From contig CAWETE010000004.1 of the NCBI GenBank assembly GCA_963811895.1, forward strand, positions 620,001 through 684,000: a stretch of 64,000 nucleotides of DNA. The letters are read 5' to 3'. A program made the translations under genes and the position numbers. Under the pieces are notes generated by a model that was not told where the DNA came from, did not search any database, and worked only from the letters and a program-made list of their open reading frames with translations. Source of the DNA: DASSUW01 sp963811895. GTDB lineage: Bacteria; Actinomycetota; Thermoleophilia; Solirubrobacterales; Solirubrobacteraceae. Below are positions 51,870-62,445 of the stretch, one piece after another; position 1 is the first letter of the stretch; each line of letters opens with the position of its first letter.

Positions 51870-54497
51870 CTACTGCACTTGCGCCGTGCCGCTACGTAGC
51901 TCGCGGCGGTCGCTGACACCGAGCTTGTGCATCGCCCGGTAGATGTGCGTCTCGACGGTGCGCACCGAGAGCACGAGCCGGTCGGCGATCTCCGCGTTCG
52001 ACAGGCCGCGCGCGGCGAGCTCGACGATCTGCGCCTCGCGCGCGGTCAGGGTCACCGCGGCGTCATCGAGGCCGCGGACGGCGGGCAGGAAGCCGCCCTG
52101 GCCGGGGTCGAGCTCGCGCATGCGCGCCGCGGCCCGGCGGGCCGAGTCCTGCCGTCCGGCGGCCGCAAACGTCTGGGCGGCCTCGGCGGCGCACTCGAGC
52201 GCGAGGCGCGGGACGCCGATGTCCTCGAACTCGTCGGCGCACGCCAGCAGCCGCGGCCCGTCGGCGCCGGCCAGCGCCTCGGCGTGGTCGGCGTAGGCGG
52301 CCGTGAGCCGGGCGTCGCAGCGCGCGACGAGCTCGCCGAGCGGTGCCACCAGCCGCCGCGCCGGGGCTCCCGCCCGCAGCGCGTCGTGGTAGAGCCGCGC
52401 CGAGTAGATGGGGATCCCGGCCATCCGCTCCGCGCCCTCCATGAGGATCCGCCGGGCCCGAGGGGGATCGCCCTCGGCCAGCGCCAGCCAGGCCTCGCCC
52501 TCCAGCACGTAGGCGCGGTCGGTGTCGATCACCTCGCGGTCCCCGATCGCCGCGCGCATGCGCTCGGCGGCCGCGGCCGCCGCCTCGGCGTCGCCGGTGA
52601 AGTAGCCGATGCCGACCTGGAAGGCGTGGGCGGACTTGAGGACCTGGAAGGGATCGTGGAGCTCGAGGTGCACGCACGCCTCCGCGTACCAACGGGCGGC
52701 GTCGGCGAAGCGGCCGGACAGGAACGCCCCGGCGCCGAGCGTCATGGCGGCGATGCCGGCCGCGCCGTGGTCGCCCGACTCGAGCGCGCCCGCCAGCGCC
52801 CGGTCCATCCACGCCTCCGCGGCCGCGACGTCCCAGCCCGTCTCGAGCCCGAGGACGCACCACATGATGCAGGCGAGCTCGTCGTTCTCGTCGCGCAACG
52901 GGATCGGCGGCAGCCGATCGACCAGCAGCTCGCGCGCCTCGCGCACGCGGCCGCTGTAGAAGAGGTTGATGACGTGGACGAGCTCGGTCCGCCGGCGCGC
53001 CGCCGGTTCCAGACGTGGGTCGCCGAGGATCGACGACGTGTCCTCGAGCGTGCCGCCCAGGCCGCCCTGGAGCGAGAGGAGCTGGAGGCGCAGCGGCTCG
53101 AGCTGCAGCCGCCACTCCTGCCCGGGCCACCAGGCGCGCGCCCGGTCGAGCAGCGCGAGCGCGTCGTCCATCCGCTCCAAGCCCCAGTAGAGGACCGCCG
53201 TGCGCTGCTCGAGATACGCGATCGCCGCCTCGCGGTCGTCGACGGCGCCCTCGATCACAGCGAGCACCTCCTCGGCCTCCTCGTTGCGGTCCCGCACCGC
53301 GTGCGCGCGTGCGAGCAGCAGGGCCGCGTCCCACCCTGCCCCGCCGTCCAGCGCGAGCGTGGCCAAGCGGGCGCCGAGCTCGGCGTCGCCGGCCAGGGAC
53401 GCGGCGCGCGCGGCGGTGAGCAGCAGCGGCTGCGGGATCGGCTCGCCCGCGTCGAGCAGCCAGCGGGCGATCCGCAGCGCGTCGTCGAGGTCGCGGTCGG
53501 GCCGCTCGGAGACCAGCCGGGCCAGCTCACGGCGCGCGGCGACGGCACGCAGAACGGGCATCGAGGCGCGCAGGACCTCGCCGTAGAGCGGGTGCGCGAG
53601 GCGGACGGCCTCGATCCGCTCGACGGTGACGAGGCCCTGCGACTCGGCTCCCGCCACCGCGTCGGCCCCCGCCAGCGCTTCGATCTCCTCCAGTCGCAGC
53701 GGTTCGCCGAGCGCGAGGTACTCGATCGCGCGCCGCTCGTCGGGCGCCAGGCCGTCCATGCGCGCGCTCACGAGCTCGGTGAGCGAGGCGCTGGGCGCCG
53801 GAGTGCGGGCCAGCCGCCAGATGCCGCCGGCGTTCGCGAGCGCCCCGCTCTCGACGCAGCCGACGAGCAGCTCGCGCAGGTAGAGCGGGTTGCCACCGGC
53901 ATTGCGGTGGAGCCACCGCCGTGCGCGCTGCTCGACGGGACCGCCGAGCACGGACTCGACGAGCGTCGCCGTCGCGCCCTCGGTGAGCGGCCGGAGCTCG
54001 ACGCGCTCCGCGCCGGCGTCCTTCCACAGCGACTCCACGGCGTCGGGCGCGGGCTCCCCTGCCCGCACGGTGACGACGACGAACGCGACGCCGGACATGG
54101 TGAGCTGGAGGACGAGCGCCGCCGAGCTCGGATCGAGCAGCTGCGCGTCGTCGACGCCGAGAACCACCCGACGACCGCCCGCGCGGTCGCGCAGCGCTTC
54201 TGCACTCCGCCGCATCAGCTCGAGCGGCTCGTCGGAGCGCACGTCGGCCGGCACGAGGGCGGCGAGCGCGCCGAGCGGGACCGCCGCCGCGCTGCGCGTG
54301 GCCTGCACCCAGCCGGTGAGCGCTCCGTCGCGCTCCGCCCCCTGCACGGCATGGCGCGCCAGGCGGGACTTGCCGACGCCGGCGGTCGCGCTCAGCACGA
54401 CGCCGGAGGCGTCGCGTGCCCGCGCATCCGCAATGCGCTCCAACTCCGCCTCGCGACCGACCAGCGGCCACGAGAGGGCCTCCGGCAGGTGGTTCAC
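51870..54497 (-). CDS. LAL-type LuxR regulator with AAA ATPase domain
   Basis: 875 residues. Walker A ATAGVGKSR at about 37-45, Walker B RRVVLGVDDAQLLDPSSAAL, then a long TPR-like middle. The C-terminal GerE helix-turn-helix is in LTAREAQIVELAARGLSNAE, IADRLVLSVRTVETHIYRAM. Length and layout match MalT-like large ATP-binding regulators. It is in the same direction as the repeat-protein operon, 35 bp upstream of that gene's start, so it may control the envelope operon (inference). A dyad lies just upstream of the ATG. Confidence 0.9.
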   Translation of the reverse strand: MNHLPEALSWPLVGREAELERIADARARDASGVVLSATAGVGKSRLARHAVQGAERDGALTGWVQATRSAAAVPLGALAALVPADVRSDEPLELMRRSAEALRDRAGGRRVVLGVDDAQLLDPSSAALVLQLTMSGVAFVVVTVRAGEPAPDAVESLWKDAGAERVELRPLTEGATATLVESVLGGPVEQRARRWLHRNAGGNPLYLRELLVGCVESGALANAGGIWRLARTPAPSASLTELVSARMDGLAPDERRAIEYLALGEPLRLEEIEALAGADAVAGAESQGLVTVERIEAVRLAHPLYGEVLRASMPVLRAVAARRELARLVSERPDRDLDDALRIARWLLDAGEPIPQPLLLTAARAASLAGDAELGARLATLALDGGAGWDAALLLARAHAVRDRNEEAEEVLAVIEGAVDDREAAIAYLEQRTAVLYWGLERMDDALALLDRARAWWPGQEWRLQLEPLRLQLLSLQGGLGGTLEDTSSILGDPRLEPAARRRTELVHVINLFYSGRVREARELLVDRLPPIPLRDENDELACIMWCVLGLETGWDVAAAEAWMDRALAGALESGDHGAAGIAAMTLGAGAFLSGRFADAARWYAEACVHLELHDPFQVLKSAHAFQVGIGYFTGDAEAAAAAAERMRAAIGDREVIDTDRAYVLEGEAWLALAEGDPPRARRILMEGAERMAGIPIYSARLYHDALRAGAPARRLVAPLGELVARCDARLTAAYADHAEALAGADGPRLLACADEFEDIGVPRLALECAAEAAQTFAAAGRQDSARRAAARMRELDPGQGGFLPAVRGLDDAAVTLTAREAQIVELAARGLSNAEIADRLVLSVRTVETHIYRAMHKLGVSDRRELRSGTAQVQ

Positions 54498-54516
54498 GGG
54501 CCGAGTCTACTCGGAA

Positions 54517-54546
54517 CACAACCTTGCCAAAGTTGTGTCAAGGTTG
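54517..54546. promoter_or_regulatory. Nested inverted repeat between luxR and metH
   Basis: CAACCTTG (54519-54526) and CAAGGTTG (54539-54546) form a perfect 8-bp dyad, with CACAAC (54517-54522) and GTTGTG (54532-54537) nested. On the minus strand a TTGACA -35-like hexamer falls inside. It lies between two divergent starts and is a likely operator. Confidence 0.55.
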
Positions 54547-54563
54547 CGCTACTCTTGGCGGCC

Positions 54564-57500
54564 ATGCGTGACTTCCTCGCCGCCGTGCGCGATCACGTCG
54601 TCGTGTTCGACGGCGGGATGGGCGCCACGCTCGAGCAGTTCGACCTCTCGCTGGAGAAGGACTACAGGCTGCCGGGCCGCTGCCACGAGGCGCTCGTGCT
54701 CAACCGGCCCGACGTGATCCAGGGCGTGCACGAGTCGATGATCGAGGCGGGCGCCGAGGTCGTCGAGACCGACACCTTCCAGGCCTCCCGGATCAAGCTC
54801 GAGGAGTGGGGCCTCGAGGACCACACGCTCGAGATCAACCGCAAGGCCGCCGAGATCGCCCGCAAGGCGGTCGGCGAGGATCGCTTCGTGGCCGGCTCGA
54901 TCGGCCCGACCGGGCACCTGCCCGCGTCCGAGGACCCGACGCTCGGCAAGATCACCTTCCGCGAGCTCGTGACCGTCTTCACCGAGCAGGCGCAGGGCCT
55001 GCTCGAGGGCGGCGCCGACCTGATCATCATCGAGACGGCGCAGGACATCCTCGAGGTCAAGGCCGCGGTGTTCGGCACGCGCGAGGCCTTCAAGCTCACG
55101 GACCGCAGCGTCCCGATCCAGACCTCCGTCTCCCTGCTGCCCAACGGCGGCAAGATGCTGCTCGGCACCGACATCAGCGCCGCCCTGGCCACGCTCGAGG
55201 CACTGAAGGTCGACGTCATCGGCCTCAACTGCTCCACCGGCCCCGAGGACATGCGCGACGCGGTCCGCTTCCTCGGCGAGCACTCGCCGGTCCCGATCCA
55301 CTGCATCCCCAACGCCGGCATCCCCCACCAGGGCCCGAACGGCGAGACGATCTTCCCCGAGACGCCCGAGCAGCTCGTCCACGTGCTCGGCGAGTTCGTC
55401 GAGCGCTACGGCGTGAACATCGTCGGCGGCTGCTGCGGCACCACGCCCGACCACATCTACGCGCTCGCCCAGCGCGTGGAGGGCCGCAACAGCTCCGACC
55501 CGGCCGGAGCCGCGCCCGCCGCACGTGTCCTCGATGATCGCCGCCGCCCCGCTCGTGCAGGAGCCGCGCGCCGACGCTGGTCGGCGAGCGCGTGAACTCG
55601 CAGGGCTCGCGCAAGGCCAAGGAGCTGCTCCTGGCCGACGACTACGACGGCCTGCTCCAGGTCGCCGAGGACCAGGTCGAGGGCGGCGCCCACGTGCTCG
55701 ACGTCTGCGTGGCGCTCACCGAGCGCCAGGACGAGGACGAGCAGATGCGCCGGGTGGTCAAGAAGGTCTCGCTCACCCAGCCGGCGCCGATCCAGGTCGA
55801 CTCCACCGAGCCCGACGTGATCGAGCGCGCGCTCGACCAGATCCCCGGCCGCGCGATCGTCAACTCGGTCAACCTCGAGGCCGGCCGCGACAAGCTCGAC
55901 AAGGTCGTCCCGATCGCGCTGCAGCACGGCGCGGCATTGATCGCGCTGACCATCGACGAGGTCGGCATGGCCAAGACGCGCGAGCGCAAGCTCGAGGTCG
56001 CCCAGCGCATCACCGAGCTCGTCTGCGACGAGCACGGCATGGACCGCGAGCTGCTGATCTTCGACGCGCTGACCTTCACGCTGACCACCGGCGACGAGGA
56101 GTGGAAGCCGTCGGCGGTCGAGACGATCGAGGGCATCCGGCTGATCAAGGAGCACCTCCCCGGCGTCAAGACCTCGCTCGGCGTCTCCAACGTCAGCTTC
56201 GGCATCGGCCTCACCGCCCGCTCGGTCCTGAACTCCGTCTTCCTGCACCACTGCGTGGAGGCCGGGCTCGACCTCGCGATGGTCAACCCGAACCACATCA
56301 CGCCGTACGCGGAGATCGGGGAGGAGGAGCGCGAGCTCGCCGACGACCTCGTCTTCAACCGCCGCGACGACGCGCTCGAGCGCTTCATCGCCCACTACGA
56401 GGGCAAGACCGAGGAGGCCGCCGAGGCGGCCGATCCGACGGCCGGCATGGAGCCCGAGGAGGCGCTGCACTGGCACATCCTGCGCCGCAAGAAGGAGGGC
56501 GTGGAGGCCCAGATCGACGCCAGCGTCGAGAAGATCGGCGCCGTCCCGACGCTCAACGACGTGCTGCTCCCGGCCATGAAGGAGGTCGGCGACAAGTTCG
56601 GCGCCGGCGAGCTGATCCTGCCGTTCGTGCTCCAGAGCGCCGAGGTCATGAAGAAGGCCGTCGCCCAGCTCGAGAAGTACCTCGACAAGCTCGAGGGCTA
56701 CACGAAGGGCACCGTCGTCCTGGCCACCGTGTTCGGCGACGTGCACGACATCGGCAAGTCGCTCGTCAACACGATCCTCACCAACAACGGCTACACGGTC
56801 GTCGACCTCGGCAAGCAGGTCCCGATCGGCACGATCCTCGACGCCGCGCAGGAGCACAAGGCGACCGCCATCGGCCTGAGCGCGCTGCTCGTCTCGACCT
56901 CCAAGCAGATGCCGCTGGCCGTGCAGGAGCTGCACGAGCGCGGCCTGAAGTACCCCGTGCTGGTCGGCGGCGCCGCCATCAACCGCGACTTCGGGCGCCG
57001 GATCCTCTACCCCAAGGGCCAGGAGTCCGACGAGACCTACGATCCCGGCGTCTTCTACTGCAAGGACGCCTTCGCCGGCCTGGCCGTGATGGACCAGCTG
57101 GTCGAGCCGGAGAAGCGCACGGCGCTGGTCGAGAAGTTCCGCGACGAGGCGCGCAAGCTGCGCGAGAAGGGCCCCGAGCCCGAGCTCGGCCCGACCGACG
57201 ACGAGTCGGTCCGCTCCGCCGCGCGCACCGACGTGCCGATCCCCACGCCGCCGTTCTGGGGCGTCCAGGAGATCCCCGTCGACCTCGACGAGGTGTTCCC
57301 GCACCTCGACACGCACGTGCTGTTCAAGCTCCACTGGGGCGGGCGCGGCAAGAAGGGCGAGGAGTGGCGGCAGCTCGTCGACGAGGAGTTCCAGCCGCGG
57401 CTCGAGCGCATGTGGCGCGAGCAGGACTACCTCGCACCCGCGCGCGCTGCTCGGCTATTTCCCTTGCAACAGCGTTGGCAACTCGCTCGAGCTCTACGAC

Positions 57501-58067
57501 CCCGAGGACCCCGAGAAGGTGCTCGAGACGCTCGTGTTCCCGCGCCAGCCCGGCCACGACCGCATCTGCCTGGCCGACTTCTATCGCCCGAAGGAGAGCG
57601 GCGAGCGCGACGTCGTCGCCATCCAGGCCGTCACCGCCGGACCGCAGGTCACCGAGCTGATGGCCTCGCTCGAGCAGCAGGGCGAGTTCGCCGAGCAGCT
57701 CTACACGCACGGGCTCGGCGTGCAGACCGCCGAGGGCATGGCCGAGTGGATCCACGCGCGCGTGCGAGCGGACCTCGGCATCCCGCCCGACCAGGGCCGC
57801 CGCTGGTCCTGGGGCTACCCGGCCTGCCCGGACCAGTCCGAGCACACCAAGGTCTTCCGCCTGCTCGGCGCCGAGACGATCGGCCTCAGCCTCTCGGGCG
57901 GCCACGCGGTCGAGCCCGAGCAGTCGACGGTGGCGATCGTCGCCCATCACCCGCAGGCGGTCTACTTCGGCATGAAGTCCGGCTTCATCCCCAAGGAGAA
58001 GGCGCCGGACGAGCTGATCAAGGGCACCGAGAAGGACCCCAGCCGCGCCGGCGCGGCCGCGCTCTAG
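54564..58067 (+). CDS. metH: Cobalamin-dependent methionine synthase (three frame breaks)
   Basis: About 1165 residues after repair, a normal MetH length. The homocysteine domain (residues 1 to ~310) starts MRDFLAAVRDHVVVFDGGMG and has zinc Cys in GLNCSTG and GGCCGTTPDH. The pterin domain includes QVDSTEPDVIERALDQIP and VSNVSFGIG. The B12 domain has FGDVHDIGKS (His lower ligand of cobalt). The activation domain ends GYPACPDQSEHTKVFRLLGA. It methylates homocysteine using methyl-tetrahydrofolate. The frame shifts at about 55488, 55570 and 57440; each is repaired by removing one base. No B12 riboswitch is seen in the 66-bp upstream gap. Confidence 0.93.
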
Positions 58068-58121
58068 CCGGGCGCTGAACCCGGAAGTGGGATACAGAGG
58101 CCTGGCGCCCGGCCGAATACG

Positions 58122-58152
58122 GGGAAGGAGCCGCCGCAAGCGGCCCTTTCCC
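58122..58152 (+). promoter_or_regulatory. Hairpin covering the ribosome binding site of the c-di-GMP protein
   Basis: GGGAAGG-A-GCCGC (58122-58134) pairs with GCGGC-C-CTTTCCC (58140-58152) around loop CGCAA, one mismatch. The strand contains GGAAGGAG, the apparent ribosome binding site, and the helix ends two bases before the ATG at 58154. Confidence 0.5.
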
Positions 58153-58153
58153 G

Positions 58154-61100
58154 ATGCCTCGGTTCGCCCCTCACACGAAGCTGCTCGCCGCCGTCGCCGC
58201 GTGGCGTCGTCGCCTATCTCGTCCTGGCGCCGAAGTCCGTGGTGGGCCGCCGACGTCCTGTACCTGATCCCGGGCGTCGTGACCGTGGCGCTGATGGTCC
58301 GCGTGCTGCTCGCGCGCAACGCCGCGCACCGCCGGTTCTGGCTGTGGTTCGCGCCCGGGCGTGGTCATCGTCGTCGCCGGCGACCTCCTGTGGGCGGTCG
58401 TCGAGGTGATCGGCGTAGCGCCGACGCCGTCGCCCGCCGACGCGTGCTACGTGGTGGGCGAGCTGCTGATCGCCATCGCCCTGCTGCGCGGCACCCGCGC
58501 GACGTCCTTCCTGCGCAGCGCGCGCGCATTCATCGACGCGAGCGTACTCAGTGCCGCGGTGCTGGCAATCGGCTTCGGCGTCCTCGTCGCCCCGCAGGTC
58601 GCGGGCCAGATCGACGCCACGCTCGCCTTCGCGCTCGGCTACAGCGGCCTCGGGGTGCTCGCCCTCGTGCCCGCGCTGCTGCTCTGCCTGAACCGCCGCG
58701 ACGTGCCGCTCGCGATCCTGCTCGTCGCCTGCGGCCAGGTGGCGGGCATGACCGGCGACCTCTTCTACACCTGGCTCGAGGCCGCGGGCACCTATCGCTC
58801 CGGCCATCCCGTCGACCTGCTGTGGGTGACCGACTACGCGCTGTGCGCCGCCGCCGCCCTCGTTGCCATGCGGGCGCGGCCGCGTGCGCAGCTGCAGGCC
58901 GACCAGCGTGACGCGGGCCTCGTCGTCCTGCTCACCGGCCTCGCCGGGCTGCTCGGCTACTGGCTGTTCGCCGGCCGGCCGGCGTGGGTGGGCGCCGTGC
59001 TCGCCTTCGCGATCGCCGCCATGGCCGTCCGGCTGCTGCTCACGGCCCGCGACAACCGCCGCATCGCCGGCGAGCTCGAGTCCGCGCTCGCCGACCGCGC
59101 GCGCATCGCCGTGACCGACCCCCTCACCGGGCTGCTCAACCGCCGTGCCGTCGAGCAGGCGGTGCGGGCCCACGAAGGCCCGCTGGGCGTGGTCGCGCTC
59201 GAGCTCGAGACCGTGGCGCTCGGCTTCGAGCAGCGCGATGACGTCGTCGCCGCGGCCGTCGGCCGCCTGCGGGCGCTGGTGGGCGCCGGTCCCATCGTCG
59301 GCCGCACCGGCGCCGCCGAGCTCGTGCTGCTGGTGCCCAACCCCGCCGCCACGCGGGCGACCGCCGAGCGCCTACGAGCCGCGGTCGCAGGCGAGCCGTT
59401 CGCGGCCGGCGCTGTCGGCGCCTCCGCCGGCGTCGCCTGGGCGCCCGACCACGGCGCCACCGGCGAGGAGCTGCTGCGGGCCGCGCAGCAGGCGCGCGAG
59501 CTCGCGCGCGAGCTCGGCGGCAACCAGGTCCGCGCGCATGGCGATACGGTCGACGTCGCCCTGCTGGAAGGCCTGGCCGACGAGGCCGACCGCCGCCGCG
59601 GTTGCGAGGGTCACGGCCGCGCCGTCGGCCGCTGGGCCGCCGCTGTGGCCGCACAGCTCTCGCTCGACGACGAAACCCGGCGACGCTGCGAGCTGGCCGC
59701 AAGGCTGCACGACGTCTGCCTCATCTCCGTGCCGGACGCCGTCCTGCGCCGCCCCCATCTGACGACGGGCGACGACCTCGTGCGGCTCGAGGACCATCCG
59801 CTGGCCGGGACGGCGCTCAGCCCCGCGGCCGAGCGCGCGCTCGGCGACGCCGCCCCCGGGATCCTGCGCCATCACGACATGCTGGCGGCCGACCCGCCGC
59901 TCGAAGCCCGGATCGTCGCCGTCTGCAACGCGTGGGCGAGCCTGCGCGAGGGTCGCGCCGGCCGCGTCTCGCTGAGCGTCGAGGCCGCCCGCGCGCAGCT
60001 GCTCACGCGCTCCGGCACCGCCTACGACCGCGACGTCGTGCGCGCGTTCCTGAACCTCGAGCTGTCCGGCGCGGTCGGCGGCCACGAGGCGACCGACCTC
60101 ATCCCGGAGCGCCCGCACACCGCCGCCGACGAGATCCTCGCCGCCACCGCCTCCTCGGCCGCCGCCGTTCCCGCGCTGACCGCCGGCCCCGCGCGACCCA
60201 CGCGCCGGCGGTCACCGCTGCTGGTGACCGCCGCGCTCCTAGTGCTGGCGGCCTGGACAGGGTGGAGCGCCTCGCTGCACATGGAGGTGGCGCGCCAGGA
60301 CGAGCGCCGCGACGACCTCGTCGAGGCCGACCGCGCTCTCCACGAGCTCCAGATCCTGCGCAGCCACCGCGCCGCTCTCACACCGGCCGCCCACCGCTAC
60401 CGCGAGCAGCTCAGCGCCGTGGTCAACCGCAGCTCTGAGTCGGACGAGCTGCGTGCCGCCGCGCGCTCGCTGCAGAGCGCCGGGCAGCTCGCGGAGAGCG
60501 CCGCCGCCCGCGGCGACCGGGGCGCCGCTGCCCTGCTGGACGTGCACATCGGGGCCGAGCTCGTGACGATCGACCAGGAGCTCAACAGCGAGATCGACGA
60601 AGCCGAGGCCGCGGCCGAGGGCAACGACACGCGCGCATGGCAGCTGACCATCGGCTCCGGCGTGCTGGCCCTGCTGATCGCCGGCTTCCTGCTCTTCGCC
60701 GCCGCGCGCAGCCGGCGGGCGGCCGAGCGCCGGCGCACCGACGCGGCCCGCGAGGCCGGCGAGCGGGCGGCGCTGCGCGAGTCCGAGCGCCGCTTCCGCG
60801 CGCTCGTCCAACATGCCTCCGACTCCGTCCTGGTGATCGACGAGAGCGGCGCGATCACCTTCGTCACCGACGCGATCGAGTCGCTGCTCGGCCGGTCCGC
60901 CGGCTCGCTGCGCGGCAGCCGCTTCGAGGATCTCGTGGACCCGGTGCACCGCGGCCGGCTCGCCGACCTCCTGGTCTCCGCCCGCCGCATGCCCGACGCG
61001 GCGCAGGGCCACCTGCTGCTGCGCCACGTCGCCGGTCACGCGGTCGACGCCGACGTGCGCGTGGCCGACCGCGTCGACGATCCCGACGTCGAGGGCATCG

Positions 61101-62422
61101 TGCTCACCCTGCGCGACCTGTCCGAGCAGCGCGAGCTGGAGAGCGAGCTGCGCCAGAGCGCGCTCGTCGACTCCCGCACCGGCCTGGCCAACCGCGCGCG
61201 CTTCGAGCGCTGGCTGCACGACGCCCTCGGCCGCGGCGCCGACGTGGTGACGGTGCTCATCGACCTCGACGACTTCAAGACCATCAACGACTCGCTCGGC
61301 CATCCGGCGGGCGACCGCTGCCTGGTCGCCTACGCCGAGCGCCTGCGCGAGGCGGTCGGCGACACCGGCCGCATCGCCCGTCTCGGCGGTGACGAGTTCG
61401 CCGTCCTCATCGAGGGCGTCACCGACCCCGACAGCGCCGAGGCGCTTGCGCGCCGCCTGACCGAGGCGGTGGCCGGCGCGGTCCGGCTCGACGGCACCGA
61501 GGTGCCGCTGACGGCCAGCGCCGGCGTCTCGATCTCCTCGCCCGGCGACCTGGCCGAGGACGTGCTGCGCGGCGCCGACACCGCCGCTCACGCCGCGAAG
61601 GCGCGCGGCGCCGGCCACGTCGTCGTCTACACGCCGTCGATGCACGCCGGCGCCGTCCGCCGCCTCGGGCTGCGCGCGGCGCTCGCCCGCGCGGTCGAGC
61701 GGGAGGAGCTCGAGCTGGCCTACCAGCCGATCGTGGAAGTCGAGTCGGGCGCGACCAAGGGCGTCGAGACGCTGCTGCGCTGGCGGACCGAGGAGGGCGA
61801 GCCGGTGTCGCCCGCCGACTTCATCCCCGTCGCCGAGGCGTCCGGCCTGATCGTGCCGCTCGGCGCCTGGGTGCTCGAGCGCGCGTGCGCCGACGCGGTG
61901 ACGCTCGGAGACTTGACGGTCGCCGTCAACGTGTCGGCCGTCCAGCTCCGCACCCCCGACTTCGTGGGCACCGTGGCGGGCGCGCTCGAGCGCACCGGGC
62001 TGCCGCCGGAGCGGCTCACGCTCGAGCTCACCGAATCGGCCCTGATGGACGATGTCGCCGGCGTGCGCGAGACCTTCGAGGCGCTGCGCGCGCTCGGCGT
62101 CTCGATCGCCATCGACGACTTCGGCACCGGCTTCTCGTCGCTGGCCACGCTCGCCGACCTCCCCGTCGACGTGCTCAAGCTCGACCGCTCGTTCATCTCC
62201 GCGATGGTCGACTCCCCGGCGCACCAGGCGCTCGTGGGCGGCGTCGTCTCGCTCGCCGACCGCGTGGGCCTTCCCATCGTGGCCGAGGGCGTCGAGACCG
62301 CCGAGCAGCTCGAGGCGCTGCGGACGCTCGGCTGCCGCTGGGCGCAGGGCTACCACCTGGGCCGCCCCGCGCCGCTCTCCGCGCTCTCACTGGTTGACGC
62401 GCGGGCACGCAGTCTTCGATGA
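58154..62422 (+). CDS. Multidomain c-di-GMP signalling protein: pseudo-GGDEF, pseudo-HD-GYP, PAS, GGDEF, EAL
   Basis: About 1421 residues after repair of breaks at about 58206, 58225 and 58362. Residues 1 to ~310 hold about nine spans. At 320-470 a GGDEF-like domain (ITD-type start VTDPLTGLLNRRAVEQAVRA) has GRTGAAEL in place of GGDEF. At 479-645 an HD-GYP-like domain has LHDVCLISVPD instead of HDxGK and no GYP motif. Then a span, an extracytoplasmic helical sensor, a second span (~830-850), PAS (~880-990), intact GGDEF (IARLGGDEF at ~1077) without the RxxD inhibitory site, and EAL (~1172-1415) with ETLLRW, NVSAVQL, ELTESALMD, IDDFGTGFSSL, LKLDRSF and AEGVET. Synthesises and/or degrades c-di-GMP at the membrane. 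Confidence 0.88.
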
Positions 62423-62424
62423 TC

Positions 62425-62445
62425 GGGGCGTGCTCCGCACGCCCC
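62425..62445 (+). promoter_or_regulatory. Hairpin spanning the GTG start of the nitronate monooxygenase gene
   Basis: GGGGCGTGC (62425-62433), loop TCC, GCACGCCCC (62437-62445): a perfect 9-bp stem. It contains the GTG start codon at 62430 and the G-rich stretch before it. It could act as a terminator for the upstream gene or limit initiation. Confidence 0.5.

Noticed and set aside
51927..54563. Plus-strand open frame continuous with metH
   Set aside because: It is antisense to the LuxR regulator; MetH homology begins at the ATG at 54564.
54498..54563. Cobalamin riboswitch upstream of metH
   Set aside because: The gap is only 66 bp and lacks the B12 box.
58068..58153. c-di-GMP riboswitch upstream of the GGDEF-EAL gene
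   Set aside because: The conserved GEMM core bases are not present; only a simple hairpin over the ribosome binding site is seen.
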